Assembly: GCA_011800155.1 (NCBI GenBank)
Contig: CM022371.1
Span: 1,302,001-1,366,000 of the forward strand
Origin: Flammulina velutipes
Lineage: Eukaryota > Basidiomycota > Agaricomycetes > Agaricales > Physalacriaceae
DNA: 64,000 nucleotides
Direction: 5' to 3'
Shown: one piece after another, positions 1-9,845 of the stretch
How positions within the stretch are numbered: position 1 is the first letter of the stretch
How the letters are laid out: each line of letters opens with the position of its first letter
Notes under the pieces: model-generated
Databases searched by the model: none
The model's input: only the letters and a program-made list of their open reading frames with translations
Told to the model about the DNA's origin: nothing
Position numbers and translations under genes: made by a program

Positions 1-636
1 TACACCGTCTACGAGCCTGCTTGCGTCAACTTGGTGCGTTTTCCAACCGCTGCTTAGGCGGCTTTGAGCTCACATTCCCGCGTCGACAGATCTACAGCTG
101 CCTGGATACTCTCAACGAGACCACAGCTGTTTGGAGCCAGGCGTCGTGCGTTGCTGCTGCCACTTGTGACGGTACTCGCAACCTCCTTGCCCTCGCCCAA
201 TGCGAGAACTCTGCTATCTCGGCAGACGTGACGGACGACTCTTTCCTCAACTACAATGTAAGCTAGACGGCTGGTCTCGCACCATTTCGATGCTTATTTG
301 TTGTAGGTGTACGCGGCGATTGTTGGTGACTGCGCCTGGGAAGAAGATGCATGCCCTATCACCCAGCAAAACTACGTCGATTTCTTCTACAGCACCCTGG
401 AAAAACTCGGCAGCAAGGAATGGCCTGTGTGCGTGTTCTTTTCTACTTCTTCCATCTTAAATCTTGTACTAATACTATCTTCCAGTGACGCCGATTCTGT
501 TGTTAACAACTACTGGGAACCCATCAAAGAGTGGGCACAGACTGGCGAGACCATCCCCTACCGCAACTTTGCCGACTGGCTCCTCTACTCTGACTCCTAC
601 GCTGTAGAGGAAGAATCGACTGATTGCGAAGCCTAA
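1..636 (+). CDS. 3' part of an unrecognised Cys-containing protein gene
   Basis: The 3' end of a spliced gene whose start lies left of the window. Readable exons are about 1-257, 307-428 and 486-636, joined across introns with gtaagc...tgtag and gtgcgt...ttccag borders. The joined frame stays open to the stop at 634-636. The product has several cysteines (an SxCVAAATCD segment, then VGDCAWEEDACP), aromatic residues near the end (NNYWEPIKEW) and an acidic tail. The spacing of cysteines and the lack of lysine-rich stretches would suit a secreted protein, but the signal-peptide region is not present here. I do not recognise the family. The first ~57 bases may include another intron, because a cttag acceptor-like site lies at about 53-57. 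Confidence 0.55.
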
Positions 637-1029
637 ACGACCACCATAGATGATAGCATTTCCTTTCTCTGTTTGGTCCTGCCTGGTGACGGGGCCGCCG
701 CATTCTCTCCCCGCGCTGTGCCTGCGGGCGACCCATACATACAACATTGTTCTTTGCCTCGGTATACCTTAGCCTATCTTGCCAATATTCAAATGGACAT
801 CGTTCTCATGAAATGTGCAACCTGACCTGAAGTAGCAATGCCAGTAGAGCGTAGCTAAGTGTTTTTCGTAAGGATTCTTCTTGTATCGTTGTTTAGGTCT
901 TTACTAACAACCCGCTAGTATCCTGACAAAATTTTCGCAGTTCAAACTGAACGATCGTGGCCAAATATCCCACGCCGCCTCTTGATCTGTATCGTCCACT
1001 TCTGTGTACTCGCCCTTCTTTAATCACCC
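637..1029. other. intergenic region, no gene seen
   Basis: 393 bases between the stop of the first gene and the start of the next + strand gene. Only short, non-convincing open frames are present. It should hold the 3' UTR of the left gene and the promoter of the gene starting at 1030; pyrimidine-rich stretches lie just upstream of that start. Confidence 0.5.
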
Positions 1030-1836
1030 ATGGACTTCGAATACGACACGCTTGATATCATGAGCCGTTCCGGCGAGTCTTACACCGCCCTAAACGAGCG
1101 CCACACCTCCTTCGAAAACGCTCTCCGCGGACGCCAGAACCTCCTGGACGATCTCGCCCAAAGCATCTCAGCAGACGAACGCACCACCCAATATCTCCTC
1201 AAGGCGTTTGACGTTCCCGACGATAGTATAGACTTTGAACCCGCAAACGACGACTCTGAACTCGCAAACGACGACTTTGAACCCACAAACGACGACGACT
1301 CTGAATGGCACCCCTTCGAGCACCACACCAACGAGAACGCCTTCCTCTCCACGCCTTTACGTCTCAAGCACTTCTCCAAGCTCAGCCCTACCATCCTCCG
1401 CGGACTCTTGCGCTCCCCGTCTATCCGCGCTTGCAGCGATGACAGTTTCTCTGACAGTCCAAGTTTCTTCGAGCTTGCTGCACTGCCCTTGACGCCTCCC
1501 CCGACGGTCAAGATCCCTCACGCCACGCTTCCCTCTCCACCGCTCGAGAAATCCGCATCGTTCTATTCCCATCATCCCGCCATGCACAGCTCGACCGTGG
1601 AGCAGTTTAGGCGCGTTATCGACGAGTTGAGTGCTAGCTCCGGGATGCGTCGCAGGATCTCAGCGTCACCTCCGCCTCCTCAACATGGCACCGGAGTGCT
1701 GGAAGCAGAGTTCGCCGACCTGCTGCTGCAGAGGGCGTTCAACGAAGAGGCGGAGGCGGAGCAGTTGATGGGTATGGCAAAGCGGATGCTCAAACTCGCA
1801 GCGAGGCGTAAAGTCTTAGCACGCCTAGTCCGCTGA
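1030..1836 (+). CDS. hypothetical protein with 7-residue tandem repeat
   Basis: A single uninterrupted frame of 268 codons beginning at ATG 1030. No family is recognised. Residues ~68-95 are a short acidic tandem repeat of the type D-[FS]-E-[PL]-[AT]-N-D. The middle is rich in Ser and Pro (LPLTPPPTVKIPHATLPSPP), with several S/T-P sites that could be phosphorylated. The last ~50 residues (LLLQRAFNEEAEAEQLMGMA) are Ala/Glu/Leu/Arg-rich and probably helical. No signal peptide or membrane segment is visible. Composition suggests a largely disordered intracellular protein. It converges with the PCH2 gene, the stops being about 96 bp apart. Coding status rests on frame length, ATG context and codon use. 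Confidence 0.7.
   Translation: MDFEYDTLDIMSRSGESYTALNERHTSFENALRGRQNLLDDLAQSISADERTTQYLLKAFDVPDDSIDFEPANDDSELANDDFEPTNDDDSEWHPFEHHTNENAFLSTPLRLKHFSKLSPTILRGLLRSPSIRACSDDSFSDSPSFFELAALPLTPPPTVKIPHATLPSPPLEKSASFYSHHPAMHSSTVEQFRRVIDELSASSGMRRRISASPPPPQHGTGVLEAEFADLLLQRAFNEEAEAEQLMGMAKRMLKLAARRKVLARLVR
1231..1293 (+). repeat. 21-bp tandem repeat, three copies, inside a coding region
   Basis: Three adjacent 21-bp units of the form GACTYTGAACYCRCAAACGAC, followed by a partial unit. The units are in phase with the reading frame, so each adds seven residues (D-x-E-x-x-N-D). Differences between units are single-base changes. It is a likely site of length variation between strains. Confidence 0.85.
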
Positions 1837-1932
1837 CGGTTTGGTTCAGTCAGTCGTTGGGGGCGGTCTAGCAATACATACACATTTGTATAACACAACA
1901 CGACGACAGCAATATAACGAGATACAAACTTT

Positions 1933-3646
1933 TCATGTCAGCAAATGCTCTTTTTCTTTCGCTTGGTCTGCTATCACGCGTTCCATTCCATCGAGCCACG
2001 CATCGACCTCTGCGCCTTTGGTAGAGCTTCCCACGGCTGCAATGCTTCCTATTCCTATGTAACGTGCCAAAGCCAATACTGGAAGTCGCCTGAGTGCTCT
2101 CCCGGACATGCCATGAGTCTATAACAATTCGTGAGGGACGCGTCCATAGATCGGTAAAAGAAACGTACCCTACAGCTCGAGGCCATTGATAACAGTCTAA
2201 GAGCAACCTGGCTTGACTTCGCATGTCCATCCGTAGTCGTTGAAGGAGTGCTCTGCGCCGGAGCTGATAGCTCATACATTCTTGCCGCTTGAAGGGTGGG
2301 CACGGTCTACGTTCCATTAAGCTCATTTTGCATGGACTAAATGATAAAAAGGCTGACAACTGGCGCTACTAAACCTTTGCTGACAATTTCACAGAGTGAA
2401 GAACGCAGGATTTCGTAGATGGCCTCTTTCGAGGGAAGGTCCACGTATTGGATTATGTCGGCGCGGTCGACAAAGGCGCTATCTGTTAGAGAAGGTCAGA
2501 TATGTCATAGAGAAGCAAGTGTTCGTACCGATCGCCTTCACCAAATTGCTCGTTGACATTATGAGAACGTTCTTGCGGTGTTTGAGTTTATCTAGTTGAG
2601 TCAGCAAGGCATTTACGACCTATGAACCGTGAGCAGATACCATAAGAAGCTAATGAACTTGCATACCCTCAAACCGTCTGAAGGTTCTGTGCCAGCCATT
2701 GCGCCAGCTCGTGCTGCAGTCAGAGACTCGACCTCATCTAGAAGATACTTCAAATTTATGGAGGACGTTAGACCATCAAATAATATCCTACCGATTAACA
2801 CGACAAGAAACGAATCCTCTTCGTCCGCGAGCTCCGTAATACTAGTAAAGAGTCGCTGAACGAGTTTGCCGGATTCGGAAAACCATTTTGAAAACAATGA
2901 ATGCGCGTTGATCTCCAACAAACGTGCACTAGTGTATCTATCCACGACGTTAGAGCGTCACCGCCAGAGTTTATAATAAACGCACCTATGAGATAGGCGG
3001 ATCGAAAGTTTTTGAGCCAAAGCTCTACACAGGGATGTCTTTCCCGTTCCCGGTGGTCCATGCAACAATACGACGCGATTCCAAGAGACAAGATTGACTG
3101 CCAGATCGTCAATCCTTCGTTCACTGACGTTAACAAAGGACACCCACAGTTTACGCTCGCGTCACTGAATATCAGAGTAGCGTGAATGTAGTCCAGGAGC
3201 TTCATCTTAATGTCGTCTGCGTAGATTAGAGAATCCCACAAGCCTTCCCAGCCGATATTGGGCAGTTCGCAGACGCTGGCCGCCATTGTATCGTCTTCGT
3301 CGCCTGCCGAGGTGTTATTGGAGAATTCCTCAAAAGTCTCTGTATCCGAGGGCTGATAGACATGGACTTGTAACGTCAGCGCATCGAGCGGAAGAGATTG
3401 CTGGGGACATGTAGATTCCGAAACGATAATGCGGTCGACAGCGTTTGATAGTTCGGGAACGACTTCCCAGCCAGAAAGCGTTGAATTTAGGTTGATTCGA
3501 CTGAAAGTGTGGACCCAGTCGTTGACATGGCCGCGCACAGTGTCGAATCGGGCTGTGGCGCGAGGCTTGAGACGGACCTCGACTATATGCGTCGTTTGAG
3601 AGAGTTTTAAAGTGTATTTCTGAGATATCTACCGTGCACGGGCCAT
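1933..3646 (-). CDS. PCH2: PCH2/TRIP13-type AAA+ ATPase (pachytene checkpoint)
   Basis: Multi-exon gene for a Pch2/TRIP13 AAA+ ATPase, the family that remodels HORMA-domain proteins in meiotic checkpoint and synapsis control. Visible motifs: the family segment [11 protein letters not shown], Walker [10 protein letters not shown], a segment [17 protein letters not shown] typical of TRIP13, Walker B VVLIDEVESL (split by an intron), [10 protein letters not shown], a sensor region [22 protein letters not shown], and the C-terminal [16 protein letters not shown]. The stop is at 1933-1935. The start proposed is ATG 3644-3646, joined to the next exon through a 57-nt intron, giving M-A-L-E-V-R-L-K. 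The gene diverges from the SelW-like gene; 148 bp separate the starts. The exact 5' exon is the least certain part. Confidence 0.93.
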
Positions 3647-3794
3647 TTCGTTTTCGGCGCGTCGATTCCAGTCATGATGGTGGTCGATGGACAAGACGAT
3701 GAGTCGAGGACGCGAGGCGACCAAACAACGCGTAAACAATGGCCGCCACGCGACATTGTCGATGACAAAGCGTGGCGCCTTAATCAGATCAACC

Positions 3795-4294
3795 ATGTCG
3801 GAACCCATAGATCCTTCAACTTTTGTGTTTCCAGAGCCATATACGAAAACTGCTATAACTATCGAATTCTGCGACCGGGTAAGCACAAGAAGAACTCCTT
3901 TCAAGTAATGGAGATTGACTGCGTTTTAGTGTCGATGGTCAGTGCAACTGAACTCTGAAAGCCTATCTGACGTTCTATAGGCTTCACCGAGCGACATGGG
4001 TACAGACAGAACTGTTCCTAACATTCCCTCCACCGCTCGTGGGCAGCATAATACTCCATCCACTCAACTCAGATGATACAGCGGGGCGCTTTCGTGTTTG
4101 GGTCTCAGTGGGCAGCGAAAAGCCTCATTTACTGTGGGATCGAAAGATGGAAGGCAGTTTTCCAGAGCTCAAGGTGCTAGTGAGTAGAAATGTCCCAACA
4201 CTCATCTGCTGTCTAAATGTCTCTCAAGAAACAACGTCTTCGGGATGTCATCCAACCAGGCAGAGAATTGGGACATTCGGATAAAAAGACTTGA
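3795..4294 (+). CDS. Rdx family (SelT/SelW/SelH-like) thioredoxin-fold protein
   Basis: Four exons: 3795-3878, 3930-3937 (only 8 nt), 3981-4179 and 4229-4294, with introns of 51, 43 and 49 nt. The protein begins MSEPIDPS and carries ITIEFCDRCRW, a CxxC redox motif at the place where animal SelW has CxxU. It continues with HRATWVQTELFLTFPP and ends FPELKVLKQRLRDVIQPGRELGHSD, all typical of the Rdx family. Both redox positions are ordinary Cys codons, TGC and TGT. Family members are small thioredoxin-fold proteins implicated in redox biology; the substrate is unknown. The first cysteine is in exon 1 and the second is in the 8-nt micro-exon. Total length is about 118 residues, normal for the family. 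Confidence 0.92.
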
Positions 4295-4389
4295 AGGTCG
4301 ATCATGGCGTATAGATACAATCGTATTACATGCGAGCGGAGGTCACAAAGGATTTTGAGAACTGGAAAAGTGTACATGCGTGAACGCGT

Positions 4390-4860
4390 TTACGCTTCAG
4401 ATGATGATTCCGCGGCCGCTGGTGGCGCTTCCCTGTGCATGGATCGTTAGCTGGGGGTAAAGGATACGGAGCAATGTAGACTTATTATGTAGAGAACGTT
4501 GTTACACCTTTCCAAACACAGTCAATATCGCACAGATGGAAAATCACATAGGACGCACCGTATAAAGACCTCTCCAAGAGCACCGTTCGATTTTCCGTCC
4601 TGGAACTCCTCCGTATTCGCAAGCTATATTCAAAGATAAGAGACGACGACGCCGAAGGAGGCGAGAGCACATACTTGTAGGTTCATAAAACCATCAGTGC
4701 TAACCAGAAAACCGCTATATTCTAATCCCCATTTTAGGCGCACGAATACGGGTTTGCCTGTGAGCTCCTGTAAGAACGGCTTGGGGTTGACGGGGTTGAC
4801 CTAAATGGCTGTAAGTCGCAAAAAGACAATCCAGCTGCGAAAAATGCGTACGCCTGACAT
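4390..4860 (-). CDS. SNRPF: small nuclear ribonucleoprotein Sm F
   Basis: Core Sm protein of spliceosomal U snRNPs. Motifs: [21 protein letters not shown], then [24 protein letters not shown] (Sm1 motif with D-x-F-M-N), and [13 protein letters not shown] (Sm2 motif). Starts at ATG 4858-4860 (MSG-VNP). Introns at 4801-4851, 4624-4674 and 4508-4558 are each 51 nt. After ...VLYI the frame can continue to [18 protein letters not shown] only if a further 51-nt segment (4435-4485), which begins AT and ends AC, is removed. Without that splice the protein would end with 11 unrelated residues ([11 protein letters not shown] after ...YII). Family members normally end in R plus a short acidic tail, favouring the splice. 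Divergent from NC2-beta. Confidence 0.92.
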
Positions 4861-4952
4861 GGTGGTTGCAAAGTGAGAGCACGTGCGGAGTTGAAAACCA
4901 TCACGATCCAATTCACCCTTTGTTTCCCTCAAACCATCTACCCACCAACACC
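4861..4952. promoter_or_regulatory. shared SNRPF / NC2-beta bidirectional promoter region
   Basis: 92 bp separate the two divergent start codons, so both 5' UTRs and promoters must lie here or overlap the first exons. A palindromic CACGTG (E-box type) is at 4880-4885. No TATA box is obvious. Function is inferred from position only. Confidence 0.5.
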
Positions 4953-5589
4953 ATGTCCGACCGCGAAGGGCACTCTGGCGTTCCCGACGAGGACCTCTCG
5001 CTGCCAAAGGCCACTGTTGCCAAAATGATATCTGGTGCGCAGCGTCCTCTGGGCTCCCGGTCAACGCGCTGAGGGTTTCACAGAACTCCTGCCGAACGAT
5101 ATAAACTGCGCCAAAGACACCCGGGATCTGGTCATCGAATGCTGCGTCGGTGCGCACACATGTAACCGCCCAAGATGATAACCAACACTCACACTTCTCT
5201 CAGAGTTCATTCACCTCATCTCGTCAGAGGCGAACGAAATATGCGAGAAAGAATCAAAGAAGACTATTGCACCAGACCATATCATAACTGCGCTCAAGGT
5301 CTCTACGTTGTCCCCGGGATTCCAGTGCACTTGCTGATGGCCGTTTCAGACATTAGGGTTTGACTCATTTACCGCAGAAGTGGAAGACGTGCTCAAGGAC
5401 CACAAACAGCAGGCCAAGGCAAGTGGCACGACGTCTCTCATATGTCTCCTAATCACACTTCAATAGGACCGTGGCCAACAAAAGGCATCCAAACTGGAGC
5501 AGTCAGGCATGACCCAAGAGGAGCTACTAGCCGCCCAAGAAGAACTCTTTGCTGCAAGTCGAGCGAGGATGAGCACAACAGGACAGTAG
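4953..5589 (+). CDS. NCB2: NC2 complex subunit beta / Dr1 (TBP-binding histone-fold repressor)
   Basis: Five exons: 4953-5034, 5084-5149, 5204-5298, 5350-5418 and 5467-5589. The protein has the conserved Dr1 start (DEDLSLPKATVAKMI), a histone fold with LPNDINCAKDTRDLVIECC and EFIHLISSEANEICEKESKK, then KTIAPDHIITALKTLGF, HKQQAK and a Q-rich C-terminal segment (EQSGMTQEELLAAQEELF). Dr1 pairs with NC2-alpha and binds TBP-DNA to block TFIIA/TFIIB entry. The fourth intron (5419-5466) starts with GCAAGT instead of GT; it is needed to keep the frame. Length (~144 residues) is normal. Its 3' end converges with the PfkB-like gene. Confidence 0.95.
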
Positions 5590-5685
5590 CTCACAACCAC
5601 CATGTATGTAAACGACACAACTATTCCACCATTATTGTTATTCTTGTACCGACATGCTTTGTAGTACTGTACATATATAATTGGG

Positions 5686-7061
5686 TCATGAACTGTATCG
5701 CTCTTTCATCACCTTCAAGCGCTCGTCTGGCTTTTCACCGTTCCATAATGGAGATCCATCGAGTGCCATGGATATACGTGGTAGGCCTTCTTGCTCAATT
5801 GTGTATGACGCAGATACGGAGGCGTATAACGTTGCTGCGCATCGAGTCAATTCCAGCAATTCAACGTGGACGAAGGCCGTACCGTCGTACACATCATCTT
5901 CCACTAATGAAAGACCTGCTCCTAGTCCCCCCAAGAAACTATTTCCTGCCCCTGTGGCGGACATTAGTATTCTATATACTGATTATCTCGCGGAACGACA
6001 CTTGCCGGTCACATCAACGACCTTTTCTGGGTTCTCTTCCGTCCAGAAGGCGCCTATCCATTTCCCCCCTTTCGCTGTTGTCGAAACGTACGCTCCCAAC
6101 GGCCCACTGCGAATAACGACAGCTCCCTCTCCGTCTTTCCCGATGCCATAATCCAGGAATTTCTGCGCCGCTTCCTCGATATTTTCTTTGGTGGGTGGTG
6201 ATTCCATAGACAAGACCGTCAGCGCCTCATCTGCATTAGGACTAGGTATATAAATTCAGATCCACGAAGAACAATACAACCGGAAATGCCAACCTCAAAA
6301 TGTGTATGGAAGGCAGCACTTCGACCAAGGCGTCCAACTCCTCAGGTATGCACCGATCCTACAAAGGATGTTTGTCCCATAATTCTCGGGAAGTAGAAAC
6401 AGAGGAAACCGACGGGTATAGGTTCCCATATCATGATAGGATTCCAATCTGGTATGTCTTGTATCTCTGATACGATATCAGACGCTCTTCGCGGTGAGCA
6501 GACAAGGTGAACGCGGAGAGCACCAGCCAGCCTAGTACCCTTCAGATCCAGAGGCGTGATGCGTATCCTCGGGGTAAGGTAGTCAAAGCTACGCGTCGAA
6601 GAAAGAACGGTTTAAGCTTATCGATTCAGCCCGTGTATTCAATTCCTACCTTCGATGGTCGCCCATGTAGGAGTTCAGAGCACGAGTTGTTTTGCCTTCG
6701 GGTCTATTGCGAAACATCCACATGTCCGCGCCGTACCTCTCGAGGTCCTTTTGCATAGAGGAAGGCCAGTCGTGTCCTCTGTCCACGACCATGCCGACTT
6801 GGTCTGCGTCGAGCCTGTACGCGGTTAACGCCTGCAGGGTATTAAGAAACGTCTGACCATATACGAGCGCCCACTGCAGCATAGGTACCTGCGCCCCCAA
6901 TCTGTTGATTTAATTTAAATTAGAACCCTCATGTTATTAACGCAGAGACAGATCCTGCTTGCCTGAGGCGACAACATTTTTCCCGTCGGGTTCCCGTCCT
7001 CGTCCAAGAACGAGAACTCGTCGATGATAAACATCCCAAGTGTGACGAACTGAGGCGGCAT
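5686..7061 (-). CDS. Mak32-like PfkB-family (ribokinase fold) protein
   Basis: Starts at ATG 7059-7061 (MPPQFVTLGMFIIDEF), followed by IGGAGTYAAVGARIW, VGMVVDRGHDWP, FRNRPEGKTTRALNSY and CSPRRASDIVSEI. The C-terminal PfkB signature is D-V-T-G-A-G-N-S-F-L-GG, where most family kinases have GAGD; the Asp that acts as catalytic base is Asn here, as read from the sequence. That suggests a sugar-kinase fold with weak or altered catalysis. The overall pattern resembles yeast Mak32, needed for L-A dsRNA virus structural stability in yeast; a role here is not shown. Two introns (6902-6962 and 5952-6005) begin with GC rather than GT. Divergent from the PPTase gene, 115 bp between starts. Confidence 0.82.
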
Positions 7062-7176
7062 TGTCGATGTGCTGATCCAGATGGAGGTGAAGAGATAAGA
7101 TCCCCTGATCGCGTACAGGAATTGATCGACGTATCTTTGGGATCGATGACGCATAGTTTGTGCCTTTTCGCTATCG

Positions 7177-8159
7177 ATGAAGACGTGGGCGATTCATTAT
7201 GAGCCAGATGCATTCCCGGACGAGGTTAGCTTTCGTACGCATGGTCTAATGAAATTTCTCAAGTATTTCTAGCTGTTTGAGGCGGCACTTCGTCTTCTTG
7301 ACGAAGAAAGTGTTACTGGACTCCGGAAGTTTTTCAGGAAGGAGGATTCTGTCCGTGAGGAATATCCACATCAGATGAATAGGCTTGACGAACTCTAGGC
7401 GGTTTGATTGGGCGTCTTCTACCCCGGATGATGCTCAAAGAACACGGTGTGACACCGAAAAATATGGTGTTCTCGAAAACCGAAAGCAATAAACCGTACA
7501 TTGTGCGTAGGCTCCGTGTATCTGTCACAATAAGCGAACAAAATATTACAGCTCGAACCACAACTTAACCCTCCGATGGCCTACAACATCACACACGACA
7601 ACGGACTAGTCGCAATGGTGGCTGGTCCAGGATTCAACGACCCTCCTGCTTTTCAGCTCGGAATTGATGTCATGAAGCTCAAGATTCCCGGAAGAGACAC
7701 CTTCAAGACATTTGTAGGTTACATGGATGACCAGGTCAGCCCTCTCAACCTCCCCGATCCTATTTCATCGCGCTGATACGTGGCGTATAGCTCACCCCAC
7801 TTGAGCGGCGCACGTTGTTCTCCGTACCCGAAGACGAAGCTCTGAAGAGGTTTTTCTGGATATGGACTGTCAAAGAAGCATACACCAAAGCATTGGGTCT
7901 TGGTTTAGGCTTCGATTTCAGCCGTGTCGAATACGACGCCACAACCGATGCGTTCAAAGTCGACGGGTCCGTTCCCAAGGGCTGGGAACTCCATAAATTC
8001 GTTTTGACTTTCGGGGAGGATACCTACCAAGGTGTCGTCGCAGAACACATCGGCGGAAACTCAGACGCAGTAGTTCATTCTGAAGTAGAACCACATCCTT
8101 GGCTGACTTCGCAAGACGCAGTTTCATTCGTAAAAGATTGTATACAAGCGCTTGCGTAG
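7177..8159 (+). CDS. 4'-phosphopantetheinyl transferase (Lys5/AASDHPPT type)
   Basis: Five exons: 7177-7224, 7273-7354, 7399-7502, 7552-7734 and 7791-8159, giving about 261 residues. It transfers phosphopantetheine from CoA to carrier proteins such as alpha-aminoadipate reductase (Lys2), fatty-acid synthase or PKS/NRPS enzymes. Motifs: start MKTWAIHYEPDAFPDE, FRKEDSVRGLIGRLLPRMML, NKPYI, AYNITHDNGLVAM, the Mg-binding GIDVMKL, and FFWIWTVKEAYTKALG (W-x-x-KEA). All catalytic residues expected for the Sfp/AcpS superfamily are visible. The start was chosen because the ATG at 7177 joins in frame to the family's N-terminal pattern. The stop lies only 12 bp from the stop of the convergent RPC34 gene. 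Confidence 0.92.
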
Positions 8160-8171
8160 TCTCTTTCTCGT

Positions 8172-9845
8172 TTATGTAGCCTCTTCAACATCAGCCATTG
8201 TCCCACCCGCTAGCCAGTCACCGTAGTATACGCACTCTCGTGCATTGACCGGCCCACCATCCTTGCAGAAATCAAATGTGGGGCACTTACTACAAGGTGC
8301 TTGGGACCACCCCAAAGACAACCTTTCATCTCTAACTGCTCTGTAAATGAACCCACCATCGTCGAAGGCCGCTGGCGACGATGATTGCTGTCGGCGTTTC
8401 GAAGACCTACGACTATGTCGTCCACGCTCGTCGTCAGAGTCAGCTTCGGAATCACTGTCCTCCCGTTTGGGCTTCTTCTTTCTTCGTTCTCCATCCTCCT
8501 CACTGATCGTTTCCTCATCGTCCGACAACTCCTTCTTTGTCTTTTTCTTTTTTCTTTTCTTGTCCTCTTCGTCCGAGTCGACAGACAAACGGCGCTTCTT
8601 CTTTGACTTTTTCGGCGAGGCATCCTCATCCGAATCAGTCTCAGTCTCAGAAGCTGCTTTGCGTTTTTTCTTGCGCCTGCGGGCTGATTCCTCTTCACTG
8701 TCAGATGAGGCATGTTTCCGCTTCTTTTTCTTTCGTTTCCGTGATTTTTCGTCGTCTGTGTCATCTTCAAGAAGATCAGTGTTCCACAGCGTCGTCCCGA
8801 AAGAGGGTACCTAAGGCAGAATATGAGAACGCGAATGAAGAAACGTGGAGGATCTCACTCGTTCAACCTCCCCATCCAAGATAAGAACATTGAGCAACAT
8901 CTCGACATGTTCAACGGAGAGCTCTGTTTCTGTTAAACGGGCTTTTTTCAAGGACGACCGTATATGGTTCGCTGTAGGATATTTTGGACCGCTGGATATG
9001 GGATATAGGGCGCCTTCATCGTGGGCTTGACGATTTGGGAAACTCTAAGAATACGATGAGATGGGCAACGGGAGTGTATGGAGGGATATACCATGTCTCG
9101 AATGAGCTTGAGACACGCTTTCATCAGGGTGTCTATGAACTCCGTATCTAGTTCATTATCGGTGTACCATGGACCACCAGTGAGCGCAATAGATGGCTCG
9201 ATGCCCTCTAGCATATAGATTTTTCTTGTAGCATGCTAAACTGGATTCAATGTATGATACATGAAGTGAGCGTAGAAGACGCACTTGAACGGACTGGACG
9301 CGTTTTATGAGCCGTTTCTGGTTGAGGGTCTTTAGACATCTGTCTATGACAGTCTGATGAAGATTGGTTTTCGTTTTTAGATGTTTTGTCCAGATTCCTG
9401 TATGAACCGTCACAAGAGCACCGGATAGTAGGTGGTTGGGGCGTACCCTCGTTGTTCGAAGCTTTGATGTGACTCAGCACCAGCTTTTCATCATCATTTA
9501 GATCTTTAGTTCTACGATCAGAGGTCAGATATAGCGAGTTCAAGTTATATGGGAGAAGGGAGGCAAGTACGCGGTAAGTTCGCCTTTGGTGACAGCTCGG
9601 AAGATCAAGTTTCCCTTCTTGTCGGCAAGTGTCTTTATCAGGCCAGCACCAAGCAGAAAATTGAGAGCTTTCTGGCGCGTTTTAGGATCAGAGACAACGC
9701 TGTCCAATTCTTTTGCTGTTAATTCCTATGAGTATGGTCAATCCACCGAACTCTTGTTATATGCGAGAATGCAGACATTATTAGGCGCTCCCAAGACAGC
9801 TTGATGAATCTTCGTCTCGTTCTCAGTGGGTTTCCGGCTAGCCAT
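8172..9845 (-). CDS. RPC34: RNA polymerase III subunit RPC34/RPC6 with long charged insertion
   Basis: Starts at ATG 9843-9845 (MASRKPTENETKIHQAVLG). A 51-nt intron precedes ELTAKELDSVVSDPKTRQKALNFLL; later come LNSLYLTSDRRTKDLNDDEK, WTKHLKTKTNLHQTVIDRCL and GGPWYTDNELDTEFID. These are the winged-helix and linker segments of RPC34, which in Pol III helps recruit TFIIIB and open the promoter. The C-terminus has the Fe-S cysteine cluster APCSKCPTFDFC...ECVYY. Between the winged-helix part and the cluster lies an insertion of roughly 135 residues, made of alternating Lys/Arg blocks and Ser/Asp/Glu blocks, which human RPC39 and yeast RPC34 do not have. Ends with an extended acidic tail at 8172. 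Confidence 0.9.

Noticed and set aside
3674..3958. Open frames on + overlapping the first exon of the SelW-like gene
   Set aside because: They read through the splice donor at 3879 in other frames and have no motif; the spliced frame gives a clear Rdx-family protein.
3795..4294. Possible selenoprotein
   Set aside because: Both redox positions are Cys codons (TGC, TGT), with no in-frame TGA. Most fungi also lack the selenocysteine system.
5442..6116. 224-residue frame on + across the ends of NC2-beta and the PfkB-like gene
   Set aside because: It overlaps two well-supported genes, includes an intron, and shows no family pattern.
8347..8814. Ser/Phe-rich frame on + opposite the RPC34 insertion
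   Set aside because: It is the mirror of Lys/Glu/Asp codons on the coding strand and has no independent support.
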